DNA from: Brevundimonas variabilis
GTDB taxonomy: Bacteria; Pseudomonadota; Alphaproteobacteria; Caulobacterales; Caulobacteraceae
DNA: 64,000 bases
Assembly: GCF_014199945.1 (NCBI RefSeq)
Contig: NZ_JACHOR010000003.1
Span: forward strand, 248,001 to 312,000
Reading direction: 5' to 3'
Shown: piece after piece, positions 26,946-35,653 of the stretch
How positions within the stretch are numbered: position 1 is the first letter of the stretch
How the letters are laid out: every line of letters starts with the position of its first letter
Program-made: the position numbers and the translations under genes
The notes under the pieces: generated by a model
What the model was told of the DNA's origin: nothing
The model's input: only the letters and a program-made list of their open reading frames with translations
The model's database searches: none

Positions 26946-28771
26946 GCCAGGGCGATCCCGTCCTTGCGCATCTCGGTGGCGGCTCCATAGGTCCAGGGCC
27001 CCCGGTCGTTCACCTGCCGCACCACATTCTGGTAGCCCCCGAAGCCGCCATTGGGTTCGCCAAGGGTCCAGCCCATGGCTTGCAGCGCTGCGCGGGTGTC
27101 GGCCGGCACACCGGTTTCAAGGTGCAGCACACCCTGCCCTTCCGCCGGATGCCCGGTCGGCTCAGTTGATCCTTCGTGTTGCCAGCGCGGCGCATCGCCG
27201 GCCTCCTGCGGGTCGAGGCCGTAATCAACCATGTTGATCACGATCTGGGCCTGACCCTGGGGCTGCATCCCGCCGCCCATGACGCCGTAGGCCATCCACG
27301 GCTGTCCGTCCTTGCAGGCAAAGCCGGGGATGATCGTATGGAACGGCCGCTTGCCGGGGGCATAGACGTTGGGGTGGCCATCGGTCAGGGCGAAAAGCTC
27401 GCCCCGGTCCTGGAACATGAAGCCCAGCGTCTGGCCGTCCGCGCCGTCGGGCACCAGGCCCGAGCCCATTCCGCGATAATTCGACTGGATCCAGCTGACC
27501 ATCATGCCGTCACTGTCCGCGACGCTGAAATAGGTCGTGTCGCCCTGGGTCGGGGCATCGCCGGGCATCGCCCGCTCCATGACCCGGTCCGGCCGGATCA
27601 GTCTCGCGCGCTCGGCCGCATAGGCCTTGGAGTTCAGATATTCGACCGGCGTTCGGGCGAAGCGTGGATCGGCGAACCAGCGGGCCCGGTCCTCGAACGC
27701 CAGCCGCTTGGCCTCCGCCTGATGGTGGATCGAGGCGGCGGACTGGAACCCCATCGCCTTGAGATCGAACTGTTCGCAGATGTTCAGGATCTGGTTGGTG
27801 GAAAGGCCCTGGGTATTGGGCCCGAGGCTGTAGACCTCGACCCCGCGATAGGTGGTCATGATCGGCTCGACCCATTCCGTTGCATGGGCCTTCAGGTCTG
27901 CTCGTGTCATCCAGCCGCCGATGCGACGGAAATAGCCCTCGATCTGGTCAGCGATCGGACCATCGTAGAAGGCGTCGCGGCCCCCCTCGGCGATCATCCG
28001 GTAGGTGCGGCCCAGGTCAGGATTGGCGAAGACCTCACCTGAACGGGGCGTCCGGCCGCCCGGTGCATAGACCCGCTTGCGATTGTCATTGTCCTCGATG
28101 ATCGCGGCCGACCGGTCGAAACCCGCCATGTTCCGCTCAAGATACCAGGCGATCAGCTGCGGCATCGGGATGCCGCGCTCGCACATCTCGGCGACCGGCA
28201 GCAGGACGTCCTTCCAGGGCAGTTTGCCGTACCGCTGATGAGCGCTCCACCAGGCATCGACGGTGCCCGGCACATTGACGGTGACCGCCCCGTAGCGCGG
28301 CAGAAATCCATCCGGTCCCGCCTTCGACCGGGCCGTGGCCAGTGACAGGCCCGCCGGGCTGTTGCCCGACCCGTTGAAGCCCACGACCTTGCGCTGCGCC
28401 GGATCCCACATCAGACAGAACGCATCGCCGCCGATGCCGTTGGCGGTCGGCTCCAGAAAGCCCAGGGCCGCATTGATGGCGATGGCGGCATCGATGGCCG
28501 AACCGCCGCGCCTCAGGGTATCGATCCCGATCAGGGTCGCGGCGGGATGCGCCGTTGCGGCGGCCCCCTGTGTCCCCCAGACCGTCGACCGCCCCGCAAA
28601 CGGGGCGCCCATGATCCGGTCGCCAGGCCCGATTCCGGCATAGGGGTAGGTGCGAGCGGCGCGTGCCTCTGCCGCAGTGGCCTGTGGTGTCTGTGGCGCG
28701 GCTGACGCGGCCGACGCCGCCGCCAGCACAGCCCCGGCAGGCAGGGTCTTCAGGAAGGTGCGTCGGCGCAT
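26939..28771 (-). CDS. ggt: Gamma-glutamyltransferase, Tat-exported
   Basis: A 610-residue Ntn-hydrolase precursor. A twin-arginine signal (MRRRTFLKTLPAGAVLAAAS) directs it to the periplasm. The autoproteolytic and catalytic Thr is Thr412 in GDTTYFSVAD, which would yield the large and small subunits. Other GGT motifs are present: NGIGGDAFCLMWD, GYGKLPWKDVLLP-like WKDVL and a GVMGGGMQPQGQ loop. It hydrolyses or transfers the gamma-glutamyl group of glutathione and related peptides. It lies 64 bp downstream of phoB on the same strand and could be read from the phosphate operon, although no evidence requires that. Confidence 0.93.
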   Translation of the reverse strand: MRRRTFLKTLPAGAVLAAASAASAAPQTPQATAAEARAARTYPYAGIGPGDRIMGAPFAGRSTVWGTQGAAATAHPAATLIGIDTLRRGGSAIDAAIAINAALGFLEPTANGIGGDAFCLMWDPAQRKVVGFNGSGNSPAGLSLATARSKAGPDGFLPRYGAVTVNVPGTVDAWWSAHQRYGKLPWKDVLLPVAEMCERGIPMPQLIAWYLERNMAGFDRSAAIIEDNDNRKRVYAPGGRTPRSGEVFANPDLGRTYRMIAEGGRDAFYDGPIADQIEGYFRRIGGWMTRADLKAHATEWVEPIMTTYRGVEVYSLGPNTQGLSTNQILNICEQFDLKAMGFQSAASIHHQAEAKRLAFEDRARWFADPRFARTPVEYLNSKAYAAERARLIRPDRVMERAMPGDAPTQGDTTYFSVADSDGMMVSWIQSNYRGMGSGLVPDGADGQTLGFMFQDRGELFALTDGHPNVYAPGKRPFHTIIPGFACKDGQPWMAYGVMGGGMQPQGQAQIVINMVDYGLDPQEAGDAPRWQHEGSTEPTGHPAEGQGVLHLETGVPADTRAALQAMGWTLGEPNGGFGGYQNVVRQVNDRGPWTYGAATEMRKDGIALAY

Positions 28772-28835
28772 CGGCGGTCTCCATGGGATCGGGTCCTGAC
28801 CCTAACCCGTTCGGCGACCGTGTGAAGCTATGGCT

Positions 28836-29525
28836 TCAGCCTTCGAGATCCAGCGAATAGCCCGCCGACCGCACGGTGCGGATCGGATTGGCGCTCTCGC
28901 CGACATCCAGGGCCTTGCGCAGGCGACCGACGTGGACGTCGACGGTCCGGGCCTCGACATAGACGTCGCTGCCCCAGACGGCGTCCAGAAGCTGTTCGCG
29001 GCTGAAGACCCGACCGGGATGGCGCATGAAATGGTCGAGCAGGCGGAACTCGGTCGGCCCCAGATGGACCTCCTGCCCCGAGCGCTTCACCCGGTGTGCC
29101 ACGCGGTCGATGATGATGTCGCCATGTCCGACGCGGTCATCAGCCAGACCCGGCCGGATGCGGCGCAGGACGGCCCGGATGCGGGCGATCAGCTCCGTCA
29201 TCGAGAACGGCTTGGTCAGATAGTCGTCCGCCCCGGTGTCCAGACCCCGGACGCGATCGGACTCCTCGCCCCGCGCGGTCAGCATGATGATCGGCAGGTT
29301 CCGCGTCTCGGGACGACCCCGGATGCGTCGGCAGACCTCGATGCCGGACACCTTGGGCAGCATCCAGTCCAGCAGGACCAGATCCGGCTGACGCTCGTCG
29401 ATCTGGACCAGCCCTTCCTCGCCGTCGGCAGCCACGACAACGTCGTAGCCTTCCTTTTCGAGGTTGTACTGGAGCAGTGTCGCCAGCGCGTCCTCGTCCT
29501 CCATCACCAGAATATAGGGCTGCAC
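28836..29525 (-). CDS. phoB: Phosphate regulon response regulator PhoB
   Basis: A 229-residue OmpR-family regulator. The receiver domain (1-120) has the phospho-acceptor Asp in DLVLLDWMLPKVSG and the conserved Lys in LTKPF. The winged-helix domain (about 130-229) has LGPTEFRLLDHFMRHPGRVFSREQLLDAVWG and ARTVDVHVGRLRKAL, the PhoB type. PhoR, encoded at the start of the cluster, is its kinase. It is last in the phoR-pst-phoU series, 29 bp after phoU. Confidence 0.95.
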   Translation of the reverse strand: MQPYILVMEDEDALATLLQYNLEKEGYDVVVAADGEEGLVQIDERQPDLVLLDWMLPKVSGIEVCRRIRGRPETRNLPIIMLTARGEESDRVRGLDTGADDYLTKPFSMTELIARIRAVLRRIRPGLADDRVGHGDIIIDRVAHRVKRSGQEVHLGPTEFRLLDHFMRHPGRVFSREQLLDAVWGSDVYVEARTVDVHVGRLRKALDVGESANPIRTVRSAGYSLDLEG

Positions 29526-29554
29526 TGTCAGGTCTCCGTCAGTCGTTCAGCACG

Positions 29555-30295
29555 TCAAAGGTCTGGCGTCGGCAGGGGCATCTGGCCCATGCCGGGGGCG
29601 GTATCGGACGGGGTCGGGGTCCAGCGCGGACGCTCCCCGACCATGTCGTCACCGGTGATCTCGTAGTGGATGGTTTCGGCGATATTGGTCGCGTGGTCGC
29701 CGATCCGCTCCAGGTTCTTGGCCATGAATAGCAGATGGGTGCAGGCACTGATCGTGCGCGGGTCCCCCATCATATAGGTCAGCAGTTCACGGAACAGGGC
29801 GTTGTAGTGCTCATCGACCTCGTCGTCCGATTGCCAGACCGACAGGGCCCGGTCGATTTCCGAGGCCGTATAGGCGTCCAGCACGTCGCGTAGACGCAGC
29901 GAAACCAGCCGCCCCATCCGCTCGATCGAGCGGGTCAGGGGCTGCATCGGCTCGGTCTCGGCCAGGCTGAGGGCCCGTTTGGCGATATTCTTGGCCAGAT
30001 CCCCGGTCCGTTCCAGGTCCACCGACAGCTTCATGGCAGACAGGGCCTTGCGCAGGTCCGAGGCCACCGGCTGACGCAGCGCGATCAGCCGGATGGCCTT
30101 CTTCTCGATATCGCGGTGCATGATATCGAGCTTGACGTCCCGACCGACCACGGCGCGTGCGAGGGCGATGTCGCGGCGGGCAACGGACTCGACCGCGTCA
30201 GCCACCTGGGCTTCTGCCAGGCCGCCCATGCGCGCGACCTCAGCCGTCAGCTGGTTCAGCTCGTCGCCATAGGCCTTGACCGTGTGCTGATTCAT
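29555..30295 (-). CDS. phoU: Phosphate signalling protein PhoU
   Basis: A 246-residue protein with two PhoU repeats. Each carries the metal-binding E-R-x-x-D motif: DLERTGDLAKNIAKRA and NLERIGDHATNIAE. PhoU couples the Pst transporter to PhoR and damps signalling when phosphate is plentiful. A proline-rich tail after about residue 220 is not part of the repeats. Its ATG shares one base with the pstB stop (TGATG), so translation is coupled. A longer reading frame that enters pstB was rejected because it is a shadow of pstB. Confidence 0.95.
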   Translation of the reverse strand: MNQHTVKAYGDELNQLTAEVARMGGLAEAQVADAVESVARRDIALARAVVGRDVKLDIMHRDIEKKAIRLIALRQPVASDLRKALSAMKLSVDLERTGDLAKNIAKRALSLAETEPMQPLTRSIERMGRLVSLRLRDVLDAYTASEIDRALSVWQSDDEVDEHYNALFRELLTYMMGDPRTISACTHLLFMAKNLERIGDHATNIAETIHYEITGDDMVGERPRWTPTPSDTAPGMGQMPLPTPDL

Positions 30296-31290
30296 CAGCC
30301 GAACCGTCCCGTGATGTAGTCGAGCGTGCGCCGCTCGCGCGGGTTGGTGAAGATCTCCTCGGTATTCCCGGTCTCGACCAGCCGCCCCATGTGGAAGAAG
30401 GCGGTCCGCTGGGACACGCGTGCGGCCTGGGCCATCGAGTGGGTAACGATGACGATGCAATAGCGCTCGCGCAGCTCGTCGATCAGTTCCTCGATCTTGG
30501 CCGTCGCGATGGGGTCCAGCGCCGAGCAGGGCTCGTCCATCAGGATGACTTCGGGGTTCACGGCGATGGCGCGAGCGATGACCAGACGCTGCTGCTGGCC
30601 ACCGGACAGGCCGGTGCCAGCCGAGTGCAGACGGTCCGCGACCTCTTCCCAAAGGCCCGCGCGTTTCAGTGAAGCCTCGACCACACCGTCCAGTTCGGTC
30701 TTGTTCGTCGTCAGGCCATGGATCTTGGGCCCATAGGCCACGTTCTCGTAGATGGTCTTCGGGAACGGGTTCGGCTTCTGGAACACCATCCCCACCTGGG
30801 CGCGCAGAAGGACCGGGTCGATGGCCTTGGTATTGATGTCGTTGCCGTCCATCTCGATCCGGCCGGTCACGCGGCAGCCCTGGATGGTGTCGTTCATGCG
30901 GTTCATCGTCCGCAGGAACGTCGACTTGCCACAGCCGGACGGGCCGATCAGGGCCGTCACCGTCTTGTCAGGAATATCCAGGCTGACGTCGTAGAGCGCC
31001 TGTTTCTCGCCATAGAAGACCGAGACGTCGCGGGCCATGATCTTGGTCGGGCCGGCGGTGCCGCTTGCAGCCGTAACGGCAGGGACGCGCTGGGCAGCGG
31101 GGGCACCGCGCGCGTCGGCTTCGGGCTCTGGCGTCAAGAAGCTTTCGTCCCGCGTCTCATCCGGGCGCGTCGTGTCGGTCACGCCGGGGACGATCTGGCC
31201 GCCCATCAGCGGCAAGCCGGGGTTGTCCGAGGCACCGCCTTCGCGACCGTCGGATGCCTTTGCCGGATTGTGGAAAAAGGGGAGTTTCAT
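30295..31290 (-). CDS. pstB: Phosphate ABC transporter ATPase PstB
   Basis: ATPase of the high-affinity phosphate importer. Walker [11 protein letters not shown]-loop VFQKPNPFP, signature LSGGQQQRL, Walker [14 protein letters not shown] and the H-loop THSMAQ are all present. The 331-residue frame has an N-terminal extension of about 80 residues rich in Pro, Ala, Asp and Glu before the ATPase core ([19 protein letters not shown]). Usual PstB length is about 250-270, so either the extension is real or translation starts inside it. The distance to pstA is only 4 bp, which supports the long start. Confidence 0.95.
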   Translation of the reverse strand: MKLPFFHNPAKASDGREGGASDNPGLPLMGGQIVPGVTDTTRPDETRDESFLTPEPEADARGAPAAQRVPAVTAASGTAGPTKIMARDVSVFYGEKQALYDVSLDIPDKTVTALIGPSGCGKSTFLRTMNRMNDTIQGCRVTGRIEMDGNDINTKAIDPVLLRAQVGMVFQKPNPFPKTIYENVAYGPKIHGLTTNKTELDGVVEASLKRAGLWEEVADRLHSAGTGLSGGQQQRLVIARAIAVNPEVILMDEPCSALDPIATAKIEELIDELRERYCIVIVTHSMAQAARVSQRTAFFHMGRLVETGNTEEIFTNPRERRTLDYITGRFG

Positions 31291-31294
31291 AGGG

Positions 31295-32605
31295 TTACCA
31301 CCGGCGTTCGAAGCGCCGACGCAGCAGGATCGCGGCGGCGTTCATGACGATCATGAAGGCAAGGAGCACCAGAATGGCCGCAGCCGTCCGCTCGTGGAAC
31401 GCCCGCTCCGAAGCGTTCTCCCAGATATAGACCAGCGACGGCAGGGCGCCCGTGGGCTCGGTCAGGCCGCCAGGGATGCCCGGGACGAAGCTGACCATGC
31501 CGATGAGCAGCAGCGGGGCTGTCTCGCCGAGTGCATGGGCCATGGAAATGATGGTGCCGGTCATGACGCCGGGCATCGCCAGCGGCAGGACATGCTGGAA
31601 CACCGTCTGGGTCTTCGAGGCCCCCATGGCCAGTGCAGCTTCCCGGATCGAAGGCGGCACGGCCTTCAAAGATGACCGGGTCGCGATGATGATGGTCGGC
31701 AGGGCCATCAGGGCCAGCACCAGCCCCCCGACAAGGGGAGAGGATCGCGGCAGGTTCATCCAGTTGATGAACAGCGCCACGCCCAGCAGGCCGTAGACGA
31801 TCGACGGCACGGCCGCGAGATTGTTGATGTTGACCTCGATCAGGTCGGTGAGCCGGTTCCGGGGGGAAAACTCTTCAAGATAGACGGCCGCACCGACGCC
31901 GATCGGGATCGCGATCAGGGCGGTCACCAGCAGCATCAGCGCCGACCCGACGACAGCCCCGAGCACGCCGGCCTGTTCGGGCTCGGTCGAGTCCCCGTTC
32001 TGGAACAGGGCCGAGTTGAACTTGGCCTGCACTGCACCGTCGGACTTGAGTTGATCCAGCCAGGCCATTTGCTGATCCGACACACGACGCTGGTCGGAGG
32101 GCGTTTCAGCGGTGATCTCGCCCTTGTAGTAGAGGTCCGCCTCGTCCGAGACCGGTGCCGTGACGGGCACGGTCTGGCCAATCAGTGCCGGGTTCTCGCG
32201 GATCATCGCGGCAGCGCGGAACTTCAGTTCCGACGACAGCAGCGTCCGCATCGCCGTCGCCTGGGTGCCCTGGGCATCGTCGGTGATGCCGAAGCGGGCC
32301 AGCTGCTGCTCCGCGACCAGAAGCTGGAAGTTGGTCCCTTGGGGGTAGGTCCGGTCGATGCGCGCCGGATCCATGTAGACCGGTATCGTTAGCTCATGCG
32401 CATAGAAGGCCGTGTGGCCCTGTTCGATGATCCGGCCCAGAAGCAGAAGCAGGAAGCCAACCGCGACCGCAATCGCCATCACGCCATACAGTTTGAAGCG
32501 GCGCTCGCGGGCATAGCGTGCCTTCAGCCCGGCCTGCAGCCGGTCTGTGCGGGCCTTGACCGGAGCGACGCTCATGTCGGGGGCGGCCTCAGTCATATTG
32601 CTCAC
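31295..32605 (-). CDS. pstA: Phosphate ABC transporter permease PstA with N-terminal DUF3333 region
   Basis: A 436-residue permease. An N-terminal cytoplasmic tail and first helix ([21 protein letters not shown]) lead to a periplasmic domain of about 160 residues (the DUF3333 region common in alphaproteobacterial PstA). Six helices follow, with the coupling motif [20 protein letters not shown] (EAA loop). It pairs with PstC to form the channel. It overlaps the 3' end of pstC by 17 bp. Confidence 0.93.
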   Translation of the reverse strand: MSNMTEAAPDMSVAPVKARTDRLQAGLKARYARERRFKLYGVMAIAVAVGFLLLLLGRIIEQGHTAFYAHELTIPVYMDPARIDRTYPQGTNFQLLVAEQQLARFGITDDAQGTQATAMRTLLSSELKFRAAAMIRENPALIGQTVPVTAPVSDEADLYYKGEITAETPSDQRRVSDQQMAWLDQLKSDGAVQAKFNSALFQNGDSTEPEQAGVLGAVVGSALMLLVTALIAIPIGVGAAVYLEEFSPRNRLTDLIEVNINNLAAVPSIVYGLLGVALFINWMNLPRSSPLVGGLVLALMALPTIIIATRSSLKAVPPSIREAALAMGASKTQTVFQHVLPLAMPGVMTGTIISMAHALGETAPLLLIGMVSFVPGIPGGLTEPTGALPSLVYIWENASERAFHERTAAAILVLLAFMIVMNAAAILLRRRFERRW

Positions 32606-34025
32606 GATATTTCTGCACGATCCGCTGGGCCACGATGTTCAGCAGGAGGGTCACGAGGAAAAGGGTCAGGCCGAGGCCGAAAGCCGCCAGCGTCTTGGGA
32701 CTGTCGAACTCCTGGTCGCCCGTCAGCAGCGTCACGATCTGGACCGTGACCGTGGTGACCGTATCCAGGGGATTGAGCGTCAGATTGGCCGCCAGCCCCG
32801 CCGCCATGGTCACGATCATCGTCTCGCCAATGGCGCGCGACATGGCCAGAAGAAGGGCTCCGGCAATCCCGGGCAGGGCCGCCGGAAGCAGGACGCGCTT
32901 GACCGTCTCGGACTTGGTCGCACCCATGGCATAGGACCCGTCGCGGAGGCTCTGCGGGACGGCGTTGATGATGTCGTCCGAAAGGGACGAGACGAACGGG
33001 ATCAGCATGATCCCCATGACGGCACCCGCGACGAGGGCCATCTGGTTCTGGACCAGCATCAGATACTGACCCAGACCATCGAGCGGCCCGCCGACCATCA
33101 AGGCTCCAAGGCCGTTGAACGCCTCCCGGAAAGCCGGTCCTACGGTCAGGGCGGCAAAGAAGCCGTAGACGACTGTGGGAACGCCGGCGAGGATCTCGAG
33201 GATCGGCTTGAACACGGCCCGCGACGTGCGGCTGGCATACTCAGACAGGTAGATCGCCGAAAACAGACCGATCGGGGCCGCAACGAGCATCGCGATCAGC
33301 ATGATCAGAAATGTGCCCGCAAACAGCGGCACAGCGCCGAAGGCACCGGTCGATCCGACCTGATCCGCCCGAATGGCGATCTGCGGGCTCCATTGCGTGC
33401 CGAACAGAAACTCGGCGATCGGCACCGACTGGAAGAAGCGAAGGCTGTCCCAAAGCAGGGAGAAGACGATGCCCAGCGTCGTCAGGACCGCCACGACCGA
33501 ACACGTGAAGAGCACCCCGCCGATCCAGCCTTCGACACGGTTTCGCGCGCGAAGGGTCGGAGAGATGCGAGTGTACACGAACAGCCCGCCAAGCGTGGCC
33601 GCCACCAGGGCCCCCACGATGCAGCCCAGGCTGAGAAGACGAGACAGGTCGCCGTAACGGCGCGCTTCCTGTGTCAGTTGTTCGGCGAGCGCCTGCGGCC
33701 AGATCTGATGCGGCTGCTGGCCAGCACTGACAAGCCGCGCATCGTTGAAAAAGGCGTCTCGCCGGAACGGCTCCAGCTGGGCAATGGAGTCCGGAGCCCC
33801 GGCCTGCATGACCGATTGCTCGATTGGACCCGAAAAGATTGCGGCTGCCAGCAGGACCACCAGGGCCGGAACACCCACCCAGATCAGCGCATAATAGCCA
33901 TGCTGGCTCGGGCGCGAATGAGCCTTGATGGCACTCGCGCCGGCCCGCCGGGACGCGATTTCACGCCCTCCGAAGAAGGCCAGCGCCGACAGCGCGATCA
34001 GAACGGGCAGAAATAACCAGATCAT
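32589..34025 (-). CDS. pstC: Phosphate ABC transporter permease PstC
   Basis: A 478-residue permease, longer than E. coli PstC because of a large N-terminal region with two to three additional helices and a periplasmic loop. The permease core ends with DGSYAMGATKSETVKRVLLPAALPGI (EAA-type loop). The ATG at 34025 gives MIWLFLPVLIALSAL, a membrane helix. An upstream frame start at 34088 is not hydrophobic. It is 128 bp downstream of phoR, and that gap holds a candidate Pho box. No pstS gene is present in the cluster. Confidence 0.92.
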   Translation of the reverse strand: MIWLFLPVLIALSALAFFGGREIASRRAGASAIKAHSRPSQHGYYALIWVGVPALVVLLAAAIFSGPIEQSVMQAGAPDSIAQLEPFRRDAFFNDARLVSAGQQPHQIWPQALAEQLTQEARRYGDLSRLLSLGCIVGALVAATLGGLFVYTRISPTLRARNRVEGWIGGVLFTCSVVAVLTTLGIVFSLLWDSLRFFQSVPIAEFLFGTQWSPQIAIRADQVGSTGAFGAVPLFAGTFLIMLIAMLVAAPIGLFSAIYLSEYASRTSRAVFKPILEILAGVPTVVYGFFAALTVGPAFREAFNGLGALMVGGPLDGLGQYLMLVQNQMALVAGAVMGIMLIPFVSSLSDDIINAVPQSLRDGSYAMGATKSETVKRVLLPAALPGIAGALLLAMSRAIGETMIVTMAAGLAANLTLNPLDTVTTVTVQIVTLLTGDQEFDSPKTLAAFGLGLTLFLVTLLLNIVAQRIVQKYREQYD

Positions 34026-34111
34026 TGCGGGCCGGTAAGGCGTCTCGGATTCAGGACGCGCCGGGAGCGGCTTGTCTGCGCCGATCACTGCCCTGAGTTG
34101 GCAAGCGGATT

Positions 34112-34129
34112 AAGACGAAGACATGACAG
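34112..34129 (-). promoter_or_regulatory. Candidate Pho box upstream of pstC
   Basis: On the minus strand the sequence reads CTGTCAT, a 4-nt spacer, then TCGTCTT. The first half matches the PhoB half-site CTGTCAT exactly; the second keeps about four of seven positions. It lies 87 bp before the pstC start, inside the phoR-pstC gap, so a PhoB-dependent promoter for pstCAB-phoU-phoB separate from phoR is plausible. Confidence 0.5.
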
Positions 34130-34153
34130 TTCCATAACACCGACGGGCAAGCG

Positions 34154-35596
34154 TCACTGCAGCTCGACGGACTCCGCCCGGTCGGCCGCCATCGGGAAGA
34201 AGGCACTGAAAATGGCCCCCTCTCCGGGCGCACTTTCGACGGACAGTCCTCCGCGATGACGATTCACGATGTGTTTGACGATGGCCAGGCCAAGCCCGGT
34301 GCCGGCCCGTTCGCCGCTCTTCTGCCCCTCGACCCGGTAGAAGCGCTCCGTCAGCCGCGGAAGATGCTCACGGGCCAGGCCAGGCCCATGATCACGGACC
34401 GTCACGAGCACATAGCGCGCACCGACCTCACGATCGGGCGTCAGGAGCGAAAGACGGGTCGCGCCCTCCATGCGAGCCTTCATCGTCTCGTCCAGAGCAA
34501 GGTCCGTTTCGACGGCGATCTCCACGGTCCCGTCGCGAGGCGAATATTTGATGGCATTATCGATCAGGTTCTGGATCACCTGGACGATCTCGTCCCGCTC
34601 TCCGTCAATGACCGCCCTGCGAGCTCCGTCAAGCACGAGCGAGATGCCCTTTTCATGGGACAGGACACTGACGGCATCCAGGACATCGGACGCCGCCCTC
34701 GGCAGATCCACGCGACCGGACGGCGGAATATGCTCGTTCAGCTCGATACGGCTGAGGGACAGCAGGTCGGCCACAAGTCGGCTCATCCGCTCCGCCTGGG
34801 TGGCCATGATGTCGAGAAACCGGTCACGCGCCACAGCGTCATCGCGCGCGTGGCCCTTGAGGGTTTCGATGAAGCCGCTGAGCGAGGCCAGCGGGGTCCG
34901 CAGCTCATGGCTCGCATTGGCGAGGAAATCGACACGCATCAGTTCCATTCGCCGCACGTCTGTCTCGTCGCGCAAGCCAAGAAGCGCGAGCGATCCTGTC
35001 GTTGCCGAAGGCAGAGGCCGAACCCAGGCCTTCCAGTGACGCGTCCTTGCGCCTGCCGCTGCATAGTCCGTCGTTCGCGAGATGCCGCCGAAAAGGGCCT
35101 CATCCACGGCTTCCAGCACATTGGGGTCCCGCACGGCCGACACCAGCAGACTGCCTTCGCGCTGGATCCGCAACAGGTCGCGGGCCGCACCGTTGGCCAG
35201 AACGATACGGCGGCCTGCGATGTCGTCCGCCTCACCGCCCGAGATAATCATGACGGGGTCGTTCAATGCCTCGAACACACTGTCCATCAAGGCCTGGGAC
35301 GCCGGAAAGCGTGTCGCCTCGCCGTCTTCGCCCTCTCCGATCGGGCTGATCTGGGTTGACCCGGAGCGACGGCTCCCCAGCCATGTCACGAATCCCACGA
35401 CCACCGCTCCGGACAAGAGCCAGGCGGCCAGCTGCGGTTGGGCGACGGCGATCAACACCATGATCATCACCGCCAGCAGGCCGCTCGCCCCTGGCGTCCA
35501 CAACCGTGACGACGCGAGCGGGGCGACAGGCGAAGGCGATTCGTCAAAGGGCATAGGCAGGGAACGGTCCGGCAGTCGCGACTCGGGCAAGGCCAT
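34154..35596 (-). CDS. phoR: Phosphate regulon sensor kinase PhoR
   Basis: A 480-residue histidine kinase. Two adjacent membrane helices (about 38-73) have almost no periplasmic loop, typical of PhoR, which senses through the transporter. A PAS-like region (about 100-210) is followed by HisKA (FLANASHELRTPLASLSGF, phospho-acceptor His230) and HATPase_c (QNLIDNAIKYSP and GTGLGLAIVKHIV). It is first in the phosphate cluster and divergent from a hybrid kinase, 57 bp between the assumed starts. Confidence 0.92.
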   Translation of the reverse strand: MALPESRLPDRSLPMPFDESPSPVAPLASSRLWTPGASGLLAVMIMVLIAVAQPQLAAWLLSGAVVVGFVTWLGSRRSGSTQISPIGEGEDGEATRFPASQALMDSVFEALNDPVMIISGGEADDIAGRRIVLANGAARDLLRIQREGSLLVSAVRDPNVLEAVDEALFGGISRTTDYAAAGARTRHWKAWVRPLPSATTGSLALLGLRDETDVRRMELMRVDFLANASHELRTPLASLSGFIETLKGHARDDAVARDRFLDIMATQAERMSRLVADLLSLSRIELNEHIPPSGRVDLPRAASDVLDAVSVLSHEKGISLVLDGARRAVIDGERDEIVQVIQNLIDNAIKYSPRDGTVEIAVETDLALDETMKARMEGATRLSLLTPDREVGARYVLVTVRDHGPGLAREHLPRLTERFYRVEGQKSGERAGTGLGLAIVKHIVNRHRGGLSVESAPGEGAIFSAFFPMAADRAESVELQ

Positions 35597-35653
35597 GTCG
35601 GGTTGGTGTTTCCTACCGATAAACCACCACGCGTTGATGACGGTGGAAGGGAA

